DNA of 6,031 nt from Deltaproteobacteria bacterium. Its GTDB lineage: Bacteria > Desulfobacterota > SM23-61. The translations under genes were made by a program, and so were the position numbers. The notes under the pieces are model-generated. The model was not told where the DNA came from. It saw only the letters and a program-made list of their open reading frames with translations, and did no database searches. This document shows, in pieces, positions 1 to 4,561 of this stretch. The DNA lies in NCBI GenBank assembly GCA_029857975.1, contig JAOUFX010000219.1, forward strand, positions 1 through 6,031, given 5' to 3'. Numbering within the stretch: the stretch's first letter is position 1; every line of letters begins with the position of its first letter.

Positions 1-1
1 C

Positions 2-820
2 CTCCATTATCTAGCCGCAAACCTCCTTCTGATCGCAGGGATATTGCACATGGCCAGGGTTTTTTTTATGGGAAGCTATCAGGGGCGGCGGTTGAACTGG
101 ATTTATGGGCTCTTTTTGCTGTCCTTGATATTTTTGAGCAATTATACGGGTTATCTCCTTCCCTGGGATCAGACTTCCTATTGGGCGGTAAAGGTGGGAT
201 CCAATCTTATTGCTTATCTGCCGGGGATCGGATCGCCCTTAAAAAGCTTTATGCTGGGAGGAGAGGACATCGGCGAAGAGACTCTGATCCGAGCCTTTGC
301 CTTGCACATTGCCGTCCTGCCGGCATTCTGGGTCATTTTTACTTCCCTTCACCTCTGGCGGATTCGAAAAGACGGGGGGCTCGCCTCGTCCGAAGAAGGT
401 GAGGAAGGAAATCGGGTGCCCTCCTCCCCTTGGCTTTTTCGAGCTCAACTTACCGTTGTTTTCCTGACAATTTCATTCTTGCTCCTCCTATCATTTTTCA
501 TGGAGGTTCCTCTCTCCGGAAGGGCGGATTCCCTCCATCCTCCCAACCCGGCAAAAGCTCCCTGGTATTTTGTGGGAATTCAAGAGATGGTGAGTTACTC
601 GGCTTTCCTCGGAGGAGTCGCGGCCCCACTTCTGATTTTTTTATTCCTTATTATTGCACCATTCTTGGACCACTCCGAGAAGGCTGCGGGAAGATGGTTT
701 GCCAAAACCCGGTGGTTTTTTAATTCCACGTTCGCCCTAATTGTACTGAGTCAAGTTGCCATGATTATCATCGGGCAGTGGTTCCGGGGAAAGAATTGGA
801 TTTTCAAGGTTCCGTGGTAG
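2..820 (+). CDS. Cytochrome b (bc1/b6f-type quinol oxidase subunit), C-terminal part, 5' end outside window
   Basis: Integral membrane diheme cytochrome b of a quinol:cytochrome c oxidoreductase; it oxidises quinol and passes electrons to a Rieske/cytochrome partner. The frame is open to the left edge (272 residues visible), so the TTG at 44 is internal. Visible residues: His2 and His16 are one axial pair in the HYLAANLL...LHMARVF helix; GYLLPWD follows near 50-56; the second pair is His102 and His117, 15 apart as in b6-type proteins. A charged linker (about 124-142) leads to three further hydrophobic helices. The Qo motif reads APWY at about 186-189, so the usual Glu of PEWY is missing. Helix count suits a fused b6 plus subunit IV layout. 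Loss of that Glu is known in some low-potential-quinone enzymes; menaquinol as substrate is inference. The Rieske gene, if present, lies upstream. Confidence 0.93.
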   Translation, partial: LHYLAANLLLIAGILHMARVFFMGSYQGRRLNWIYGLFLLSLIFLSNYTGYLLPWDQTSYWAVKVGSNLIAYLPGIGSPLKSFMLGGEDIGEETLIRAFALHIAVLPAFWVIFTSLHLWRIRKDGGLASSEEGEEGNRVPSSPWLFRAQLTVVFLTISFLLLLSFFMEVPLSGRADSLHPPNPAKAPWYFVGIQEMVSYSAFLGGVAAPLLIFLFLIIAPFLDHSEKAAGRWFAKTRWFFNSTFALIVLSQVAMIIIGQWFRGKNWIFKVPW

Positions 821-877
821 AAAAGAGCGGGGTATCTTTGTATTGTTTTGGGCATCAAAAGGAAAGGAGAAAATGAA

Positions 878-886
878 AAGGAGGGG
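878..886 (+). promoter_or_regulatory. Ribosome binding site for the PCYCGC-family gene
   Basis: AAGGAGGGG lies 8 bases before the ATG at 895. A second AAGGAG-like run at 864-869 precedes an ATG at 873, but that frame only overlaps the real gene out of phase, so 895 is the chosen start. Confidence 0.7.
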
Positions 887-894
887 AGTTTTCA

Positions 895-1374
895 ATGAAA
901 AAATTAAAAACATCTATTCTCGTTCTCTCGATGTTTTTCTTCATTCTGGCGGGCATAACGGGGTACTCGGCCCAAAAAAATGAAGAATTCAACAAAATCG
1001 CTAAGATGAACGCCAGAGAGCTCATGGGGAAAACGAAGGAAGCCATGGAGGCCAAATATGCCCAGGAGAATTGGGAGAATTACAAATTTCCCAAGTTCGT
1101 ATTCGTCCATGAGGCGGTGACGCTGGGGTATAAAATTTCTGTCAAGGAACCGCAGCTCCTGGCCAGTTTACCCTGTTATTGTTTGTGCGATGTGATGGGG
1201 CACAAGAATTTGCTCTACTGTTTCCTGGAAAAGGGCGTTATCGGCGGGAGTTTTGATGAACATGCCTCTACGTGCAACATATGCATCACCGAAGCGATGC
1301 GCGCCTTTTTATGGAAAAACATAGGGGCGACTGAACCGGCAATGCTGAAAGCCTTGAAAGAAATTTATGGGTAA
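895..1374 (+). CDS. PCYCGC-motif family exported protein (variant motif PCYCLC)
   Basis: 159 residues. Residues 1-26 form a signal peptide or N-terminal anchor (KK, then a hydrophobic run ending GYSA) with no lipobox cysteine. The middle is charged and helical (30-65). The C-terminal half carries PCYCLC at 93-98, then GHKNLLYC (His103, Cys109), then EHASTCNIC (His123, Cys127, Cys130). The order PCYCxC - GHK...C - HA..C..C matches the Pfam family named for its PCYCGC motif, whose function I do not know to be established; here the motif's Gly is Leu. Six cysteines and three histidines on the outer face of the membrane suggest a metal site or thiol redox role (inference). It starts 75 bases after the cytochrome b gene on the same strand, and its stop is followed directly by the next gene's ribosome binding site, so it is probably co-transcribed with both. 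Confidence 0.85.
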   Translation: MKKLKTSILVLSMFFFILAGITGYSAQKNEEFNKIAKMNARELMGKTKEAMEAKYAQENWENYKFPKFVFVHEAVTLGYKISVKEPQLLASLPCYCLCDVMGHKNLLYCFLEKGVIGGSFDEHASTCNICITEAMRAFLWKNIGATEPAMLKALKEIYG

Positions 1375-1380
1375 AAGGGA

Positions 1381-1386
1381 AAGGAG
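1381..1386 (+). promoter_or_regulatory. Ribosome binding site that fixes the lipoprotein start
   Basis: AAGGAG ends 7 bases before the ATG at 1394. The in-frame ATG at 1367 overlaps the preceding stop codon and would add an arginine-rich stretch before the signal peptide, so 1394 is preferred. Confidence 0.65.
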
Positions 1387-1393
1387 AATTAGA

Positions 1394-2062
1394 ATGAGGA
1401 CCAGCGATTGGAGGTGGATTTCCCGGCGGAGAGCGATTTTTCTCTCCTTCATTTTGGTTTTTTCCCTCATCACTTCCTGTGCCCTGCCTGTCCGGCAGGC
1501 TTATAAAGTTGATCAGTCTTTACCCCTAGGGACCATCCAAGGGGATTCTTTCGTTGGTAAGCGTTTTCCTTTCACGATAAGAATTCCCCCAGGATGGCAG
1601 GGTTCCACCCAATATCCGGAATTCTTGATAGACCAAGGATACGGCCGGGAAAGCCTTATGGAAACACCTTTTTTCCTGTTCAATCCCCAAACGAAATCCA
1701 GTATGCAGGTGGATTTCTCTCCCGGGGGAAGAACGGTTCGTTTCAGTCAGGAAATGATTGAGTCGTTAACTCGGTCAGGTGCAGGGGGATTGGTAGCCGA
1801 ACTGCACCAGGAACACGGTAAAGACTTACCCATTCAATTAAGCAAGGCGATACCCATTCAACTCAAAGGTGTGCCTTACGCAGCACGCATGTCTGCAGAA
1901 TTTACCATCAAGGGCGAGTGGCAGGAGCAAGGTTGGATTTATGCCTTTGCTGAGCCTTACCAGATCTTCATTCTTTATCTGATTACTGGGCAAAACCGGG
2001 ATGCGGACAAGGAAGCGCTGAAACAGGCCTTTTCCTCATTTGAATACCTGGGCGTCCGCTGA
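1394..2062 (+). CDS. Predicted lipoprotein of unknown function
   Basis: 222 residues from the ATG at 1394, which has a well-spaced AAGGAG. The N-terminus is Arg-rich (WRWISRRR) and followed by a hydrophobic segment ending LITSC, a good lipobox with Cys29, so the mature protein should be lipid-anchored and periplasmic. The mature part begins near FPFTIRIPPGW (about 58-68) and ends in a segment of the type ILYLITGQNRDADKEALKQAFSSFEYL. A beta-strand ending in PPGW plus a closing helix ending in SSF resembles the PsbP/DUF1795-like alpha-beta fold, but that is pattern memory, not a match I can verify. I see no heme or metal motif and no cysteine in the mature part beyond the lipidated one. It sits 19 bases after the PCYCGC-family gene, so it may be an accessory lipoprotein of the same membrane complex (inference). 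Confidence 0.8.
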   Translation: MRTSDWRWISRRRAIFLSFILVFSLITSCALPVRQAYKVDQSLPLGTIQGDSFVGKRFPFTIRIPPGWQGSTQYPEFLIDQGYGRESLMETPFFLFNPQTKSSMQVDFSPGGRTVRFSQEMIESLTRSGAGGLVAELHQEHGKDLPIQLSKAIPIQLKGVPYAARMSAEFTIKGEWQEQGWIYAFAEPYQIFILYLITGQNRDADKEALKQAFSSFEYLGVR

Positions 2063-2122
2063 AAGCAATTCTGCAATCAATTATTTAGGATGGGGAATGG
2101 AATGATTTCTATCTGAAAATGA

Positions 2123-2242
2123 AAAGCAATATTTAAGATATCATCAAAGATTAAAAATCGCTTCTACTATATTTTAACTGCTCTCCTTGCCGGAATTTTT
2201 TTAACGATTCACCTTCATCAGGAGATTGAAGCTCATGGTCCT
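2123..2242 (+). other. In-frame signal-peptide coding stretch upstream of the cytochrome c ATG, without a standard start codon
   Basis: From the TGA at 2120-2122 to the ATG at 2243 the cytochrome c frame is open and reads as a typical export signal: basic start (KISSKIKNR), hydrophobic core (YYILTALLAGIFLTI), then EIEAHG as a plausible cleavage region. There is no ATG, GTG, TTG or CTG in frame. Candidates are ATT at 2150, ATA at 2129 or 2138, or the out-of-frame ATG at 2119, which reads five codons and stops at TAA 2134. No good Shine-Dalgarno precedes any of them; a GGATGGGG run lies further up at 2088-2095, ahead of an in-frame ATG at 2102 that meets TGA at 2114. Confidence 0.7.
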
Positions 2243-2575
2243 ATGGGTTGGAAGGCGCCAGCCAAAGAGAGAAAGGTGCAAAACCCCATCCCCAGCTCCC
2301 CCGTGTCACTTAGCAGGGCCCAAAAAAATTATGTGGATAAATGTGCTTACTGCCATGGGGTGAGGGGAGATGGCAATGGAGAGATGGCCAAAGCCCTTGA
2401 CCCTCATCCCTCAAACTTCACGGATCGGCACATGATGAAAGAGATGACCGATGGTGAAATATTTTGGAAGATAACTACCGGCAAAGGTGCTATGCCTTCT
2501 TACCAAAACGAGTTAACCGAAAAAGAAAGATGGGACTTGGTCAATTTTTTAAAGTTCTTTGCCGAGTATAAGTGA
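2243..2575 (+). CDS. Monoheme class I c-type cytochrome (export signal lies upstream of this ATG)
   Basis: Periplasmic electron carrier. Counted from the ATG at 2243, the heme-binding CAYCH is at residues 34-38, followed by GVRGDGNGEMAKAL as in small cytochromes c. The sixth ligand is probably Met84 in GKGAMPSYQNELTEKERWDLVNFL, which also gives the classic C-terminal helix. The length (110 residues) fits one heme domain. A protein beginning at 2243 would have no export signal, yet heme attachment occurs outside the cytoplasm. The in-frame stretch 2123-2242 encodes a convincing signal peptide, so true translation probably begins upstream by an ATT/ATA start or after a one-base frameshift; otherwise the gene is damaged. 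It lies 180 bases after the lipoprotein gene on the same strand and could take electrons from the cytochrome b complex. Confidence 0.85.
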   Translation: MGWKAPAKERKVQNPIPSSPVSLSRAQKNYVDKCAYCHGVRGDGNGEMAKALDPHPSNFTDRHMMKEMTDGEIFWKITTGKGAMPSYQNELTEKERWDLVNFLKFFAEYK

Positions 2576-2817
2576 GTTTCCTTGGATTCTATTAAGAATG
2601 GAAAAAAGGGGGGTGTAAGGTAGATTGTAGCGTGGGGGACACCTTGGCCTCGAGGGAGAGTCGTTAAAAAAATACTCATCCGTCTTGTTTCCAAGGCCTT
2701 TTCTGCAAAAAAATTCTCACAAGGGTCTTCTCCAATCTCCCAATATCAAACCGAGTTTTTCAAAAAATGATTTAAATAGCAATCAATATTAAGACAAAAC
2801 TGTTAATGGCCTAAAAA

Positions 2818-2832
2818 TGTCACGACACTTTC
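2818..2832 (+). promoter_or_regulatory. Degenerate sigma-54 -24/-12 element
   Basis: TGTCAC-GACAC-TTTC keeps the spacing of the sigma-54 consensus TGGCAC-N5-TTGC, and its GACAC spacer starts with the preferred G. Both invariant pairs are altered: GG of -24 is GT and GC of -12 is TC. It lies 53 bases before the ATG at 2871, the same distance as the intact element at 3986 from its ATG, so I read it as a decayed copy. A TATAAC at 2838-2843 could act as a -10 box, but I see no matching -35. Confidence 0.45.
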
Positions 2833-2870
2833 CTTTCTATAACATAAAATTCTAAAAAGGGAGGTCGGTC

Positions 2871-2900
2871 ATGAAGAAGAAAAAGTTATTTGGCGGTTAA
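2871..2900 (+). pseudogene. Nine-codon reading frame, probable remnant start of a paralog of the Met-rich protein
   Basis: A strong ribosome binding site (GGGAGG at 2859-2864) leads into ATG and MKKKKLFGG followed by TAA. The start resembles MKQKILVGLV of the gene at 4039, and the DNA before it matches that gene's upstream region. Nothing recognisable continues the frame; the sequence runs into the 3' end of the oppositely oriented thioredoxin gene. Best read as the surviving beginning of a lost duplicate; a short leader peptide is the alternative. Confidence 0.45.
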
Positions 2901-2928
2901 GAAAAGAGTTGAAGGCACGGTTTTGAAA

Positions 2929-2946
2929 AAGGAACGGTATTTCCTT
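2929..2946 (-). terminator. Weak hairpin with T-tract after the thioredoxin gene
   Basis: On the - strand, AAGGAA and TTCCTT pair across a 6-base loop (ATACCG) and run directly into further T residues, about 20 bases past the TGA at 2965-2967. The stem is short and has few G-C pairs, so it would be a weak intrinsic terminator. Confidence 0.35.
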
Positions 2947-2964
2947 CCAAGAAGGCAAAGGATT

Positions 2965-3516
2965 TCAACTTTTCCCAATCATTTGATCGAAATAGTCCAG
3001 CCATTCTTTTTTTATCCAGTCTTGACCTCCGATAATTTTCAGGGCGATAAATCCATTTTTATCTATGATGAAGGTCTCGGGTATTCCACTCAGTCGGTAG
3101 AGTTGACTGACTTTTTTATCCGTATCAAGAAGCACAGGAAACGAAAGACCATATTTTGCAACAAAAGGCCCTACAACTTTCTCTCCTTCTTGATCGAGAC
3201 TAATCGCGAGCATTTCGAATTCTCGACCTTTAAGCCTCTGGTATAGAGATTCCATAGAGGGCATTTCTTCCCGGCAGGGTGGGCACCAGGTGGCCCAGAA
3301 GTTCAAAAAAACAACCTTTCCCCTGTAATCAGAAAATCGAACAGAATCCCCCTTGAGGGTTGGAAGCGTAAAATCCGGTGCTTCTTTACCCACTATTCCT
3401 CCAAAATTTAATCTTGAGCTCACACGATCGCGTTCGAAAAAAACATAGAGGATAAAGAGGCTGAAAGACCCAATCAGCAACAAGCAGATTAGAACCAATT
3501 TCCTTTTATCGCTCAT
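2965..3516 (-). CDS. TlpA/ResA-family membrane-anchored thioredoxin
   Basis: 183 residues. Extracytoplasmic thiol-disulfide oxidoreductase; family members such as ResA and CcmG reduce the CXXC cysteines of apocytochrome c before heme ligation. Residues 7-27 are one hydrophobic segment after a basic start (MSDKRK), so it is anchored rather than released. The family opening GKEAPDFTLPTLKG is at 43-56, the active site WCPPC at 77-81 in LNFWATWCPPCREEMPS, and the cis-proline loop SGIPETFIID at 143-152 (Pro146). I chose the ATG at 3516 because AAGGAGG sits 8 bases before it; a GTG at 3534 overlaps that site and would add only six residues. A cytochrome c gene lies nearby on the opposite strand, consistent with a maturation role. 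It lies between the two copies of a direct upstream-region repeat. Confidence 0.92.
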   Translation of the reverse strand: MSDKRKLVLICLLLIGSFSLFILYVFFERDRVSSRLNFGGIVGKEAPDFTLPTLKGDSVRFSDYRGKVVFLNFWATWCPPCREEMPSMESLYQRLKGREFEMLAISLDQEGEKVVGPFVAKYGLSFPVLLDTDKKVSQLYRLSGIPETFIIDKNGFIALKIIGGQDWIKKEWLDYFDQMIGKS

Positions 3517-3524
3517 AAAAGACG

Positions 3525-3531
3525 CCTCCTT
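3525..3531 (-). promoter_or_regulatory. Ribosome binding site of the thioredoxin gene, abutting an upstream stop codon
   Basis: On the - strand the sequence TGAAGGAGG places the stop of the upstream reading frame (3531-3533) directly against AGGAGG, with the ATG 8 bases later. This is the usual junction between two co-transcribed genes and decides the ATG at 3516 over the GTG at 3534. Confidence 0.65.
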
Positions 3532-3716
3532 CACCCGCTTTTCATTCCGCTGCTAAAATAAATAATAACGCCTTTTCCATTGATTTTAATATAAGCCTGA
3601 AAGCTGATAATTGCCATGAGAGAGGTCATCTTGCAGACCTTAGCGAGTACAGCAGGAAAGAGGACCAAGAAGACTTCCCCAATGCCGGAGATTAACCCGC
3701 AAAACGTTCCAAAATG
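3531..3716 (-). pseudogene. Possible small membrane-protein reading frame or remnant upstream of the thioredoxin gene, no clear start
   Basis: A - strand frame is open from about 3780 down to the TGA at 3531-3533. Its last 62 codons read like a real protein: FGTFCGLISGIGEVFLVLF, then PAVLAKVCKMTSLMAIISF, then QAYIKINGKGVIIYF and GMKSG. This gives one or two hydrophobic segments with two cysteines. There is no ATG until the KM in the middle (ATG at 3633-3635, giving 32 residues); a TTG slightly earlier is possible. The stop codon touches the thioredoxin ribosome binding site, as expected for the preceding gene of an operon. I do not recognise the family. Alternatives: a 5'-truncated or frameshifted gene, a very small membrane protein, or chance. 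Confidence 0.35.
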
Positions 3717-3791
3717 AGCTTTAGGAGTACGGAGTACAAGAAGAAGAGAAGGAAAAAAATTGATTCTCCTCCCGATCCTGAGTCGTCATTA

Positions 3792-3814
3792 GGGGTGCTG
3801 AGGGGCCGGGAGGG
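3792..3814 (+). other. G-quadruplex motif, + strand
   Basis: Four G runs are at 3792-3795, 3802-3805, 3808-3810 and 3812-3814, with loops of 6, 2 and 1 bases. This satisfies the usual G3 N1-7 pattern. It lies at the distal end of the Met-rich gene's upstream region. Confidence 0.6.
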
Positions 3815-3843
3815 AGGCTGTAAAAAAATTACCCATCCCTCCC
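3808..3843. repeat. Long inverted repeat (hairpin/cruciform)
   Basis: GGGAGGGA (3808-3815) pairs with TCCCTCCC (3836-3843). Inside, GG pairs with CC, and GTAA with TTAC around an A5 loop, giving about 14 pairs with small bulges. With no T-tract after it and no gene ending here, a terminator role is not obvious; an activator binding site or a structural element is possible. Confidence 0.5.
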
Positions 3844-3848
3844 ATCCC
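3832..3848 (-). other. G-quadruplex motif, - strand
   Basis: The + strand has C runs at 3832-3834, 3837-3839, 3841-3843 and 3846-3848, so the - strand has four G3 runs with loops of 2, 1 and 2 bases. Such short loops favour a stable quadruplex. Confidence 0.6.
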
Positions 3849-3961
3849 GCGGGAACCCGGCGCAAAAAAAATTCACACTGATTTCTTCCCTCGACGTCTA
3901 TTCTGCACCCCAGTTTAAAAAAAAATATAAAAATTAGTAGAAAATTCAATTTGTTCCAAAA

Positions 3962-3982
3962 TCGGAGCCGGCGATGTTCCGA
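3962..3982. promoter_or_regulatory. Possible operator: TCGGA...TCCGA inverted repeat before the sigma-54 promoter
   Basis: TCGGA (3962-3966) and TCCGA (3978-3982) are inverted around 11 bases and end 3 bases before the -24 box. The arms are only 5 bases long, and I do not see the pair in the left repeat copy, so this is a weak candidate. Confidence 0.2.
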
Positions 3983-3985
3983 CGT

Positions 3986-4000
3986 TGGCATAGCAATTGC
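3986..4000 (+). promoter_or_regulatory. Sigma-54 (RpoN) -24/-12 promoter
   Basis: TTGGCAT-AGCAA-TTGC matches the consensus YTGGCAC-N5-TTGC with both invariant GG and GC present and exactly 10 bases between them. Expected transcription start is near 4012, giving a leader of about 27 bases to the ATG at 4039. Sigma-54 promoters require an enhancer-binding activator; its site would be expected upstream, where the A-rich and G-rich repeat elements lie. The activator gene is not in the window. Confidence 0.75.
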
Positions 4001-4023
4001 CCCTTAATTTATCGAAAATTAAA

Positions 4024-4031
4024 AAAGGAGG
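4024..4031 (+). promoter_or_regulatory. Ribosome binding site fixing the Met-rich gene start
   Basis: AAAGGAGG ends 7 bases before the ATG at 4039. The in-frame TTG at 3997 lies inside the -12 promoter element, so it cannot be the start of a sigma-54 transcript. Confidence 0.8.
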
Positions 4032-4038
4032 TTTAGCT

Positions 4039-4449
4039 ATGAAGCAAAAGATTTTGGTGGGGTTGGTTATTGCTCTGACTCTGGCTTTGGGCGGAGGTTT
4101 GGCATTCGCCCACTACTGGGGTCATGGAGGCTATGGAGACCATATGATGGGTTCTGGCTATGGGCGTCCCATGATGGGTCCCGGTTATGGGAACAACATG
4201 ATGGGCCCCGGTTATGAGGGTTCATGCTGGGGAGACAGGCAGGCTACCTATGGGGAAGCGAAGCCTTTAACAGAGAAGGAAACAGCGTCGATCCTTAAAA
4301 ATTACATCGGGGCCAACCCCAACCTCAAGGTGGGAAAAATCAAGGACATGGGAGCCTACTTTGAAGGTGAAATCGTGACGCAAGATAACTCGTTGGTAGC
4401 CAAGCTAGGAGTGGATAAAAATTCCGGATGGGTTCAACCCCTTTATTAG
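4039..4449 (+). CDS. Exported Met/Gly/His-rich protein with PepSY-like C-terminal domain
   Basis: 136 residues. Residues 1-24 are a signal peptide ending LAFA; cleavage there leaves a mature protein starting His-Tyr-Trp. Next come HGG and three 9-residue tandem units, MMGSGYGRP, MMGPGYGNN and MMGPGYEGS (36-62), then a single Cys63. Residues 75-136 (PLTEKETASILKNYIG ... NLKVGKIKD ... AYFEGEI ... VDKNSGWVQPLY) have the helix then beta-sheet pattern and closing D..SG.V of PepSY-like domains. Met/His-rich exported segments commonly bind copper(I); a periplasmic copper or redox-stress role is inference, helped by the convergent multicopper oxidase gene. The ATG at 4039 follows AAAGGAGG and a sigma-54 promoter. 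The body has no counterpart at the left repeat copy beyond the first residues. Confidence 0.85.
   Translation: MKQKILVGLVIALTLALGGGLAFAHYWGHGGYGDHMMGSGYGRPMMGPGYGNNMMGPGYEGSCWGDRQATYGEAKPLTEKETASILKNYIGANPNLKVGKIKDMGAYFEGEIVTQDNSLVAKLGVDKNSGWVQPLY
4144..4224 (+). repeat. Three 27-bp tandem repeats inside the Met-rich gene
   Basis: Units begin at 4144, 4171 and 4198. Each starts ATGATGGG, then a proline or serine codon, then GGTTAT or GGCTAT, and encodes MMG(S/P)GY plus three variable residues. The third unit diverges after the tyrosine codon. The array is in frame, so it could grow or shrink without breaking the gene. Confidence 0.85.
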
Positions 4450-4460
4450 AGGGAAGGTCA

Positions 4461-4490
4461 AAGGCCAGGGGGTTTCGTTCCTCTGGCCTT
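4461..4490 (+). terminator. Hairpin after the Met-rich gene
   Basis: AAGGCCA (4461-4467) pairs perfectly with TGGCCTT (4484-4490), and the GGGGG/TCCTC interior adds pairs around a TTTCGT loop. It starts 12 bases after the stop codon. No T-tract follows, so it is a less than classic intrinsic terminator or a 3' end stabiliser. Confidence 0.5.
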
Positions 4491-4500
4491 ATAAGGGGAT

Positions 4501-4536
4501 GACCGACGGGGAAGCCGCTAGCGCGCTTCCCCGGTC
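4501..4536. terminator. GC-rich hairpin between convergent genes, possibly bidirectional
   Basis: GGGGAAGC (4508-4515) pairs with GCTTCCCC (4525-4532), the outer GACC (4501-4504) pairs with GGTC (4533-4536), and CGCTAGCG at 4516-4523 is itself palindromic. It lies midway between the ends of the genes at 4449 (+) and 4562 (-), where a shared terminator is expected. T-runs on either side are short. Confidence 0.5.
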
Positions 4537-4561
4537 GATTCTTAGGCGGTTGTGCTGCTCC

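Larger units (their letters stand above)
2632..2900 (+). repeat. Left copy of a diverged upstream-region repeat (decayed sigma-54 region)
   Basis: Without a full-length gene, this stretch aligns by eye with 3791-4068. Shared anchors in order: a G-rich run with GAGGGAG; TAAAAAAAT then CATCC; GCAAAAAAATTC then CAC; CTTC; an AGTTT box followed by A-rich DNA; the promoter box; the ribosome binding site; and ATGAAG. The T before the first A-tract lies 206 bases before the ATG here and 218 in the right copy; the second A-tract 164 versus 175; the promoter box exactly 53 in both. Similarity ends about 25-30 bases into the reading frame. I could not compute percent identity. Confidence 0.6.
3791..4068 (+). 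repeat. Right copy of the diverged upstream-region repeat (intact sigma-54 region)
   Basis: Counterpart of 2632-2900, in the same orientation. It holds G-rich DNA, a hairpin around GTAAAAAAATTAC, GCAAAAAAAATTCACAC, an AGTTT box with a long A-tract, a sigma-54 promoter, and the start of the Met-rich gene. The anchors keep their order and nearly their distances to the ATG. The A-rich part between G-rich block and promoter would bend easily, as in sigma-54 promoters with a distant activator site; AATTCAATTTG at 3943-3953 is at best a weak IHF-like match. Confidence 0.6.

Noticed and set aside
873..983. Short + strand frame beginning at the ATG at 873
   Set aside because: It overlaps the PCYCGC-family gene out of phase, has poor ribosome-site spacing and makes no recognisable protein.
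2640..2700. CCTTGG...CCAAGG inverted repeat considered as a cytochrome c terminator
   Set aside because: The arms are 6 bases around a loop of more than 40, with no T-tract in the right place; the segment is better explained as part of the upstream-region repeat.
2890..3246. + strand open frame across the thioredoxin gene
   Set aside because: It is antisense to the well-supported TlpA/ResA gene, lacks its own ribosome binding site and shows no domain. Only its first bases overlap the mini-ORF region.
3602..3718. + strand frame from the ATG at 3615 (MREVILQ...)
   Set aside because: It is the complement of the more protein-like - strand frame and has no ribosome binding site; only the - strand version fits the operon junction.
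3692..3991. - strand open frame of 99 codons
   Set aside because: It runs through the repeat region, homopolymer tracts and sigma-54 promoter of the + strand gene; its composition is driven by A/T runs and G-rich blocks, with no domain or ribosome binding site.
2576..4038. CRISPR array or insertion sequence considered for the repeated A-tracts
   Set aside because: There are only two long diverged copies without regular spacers, no transposase and no terminal inverted repeats.
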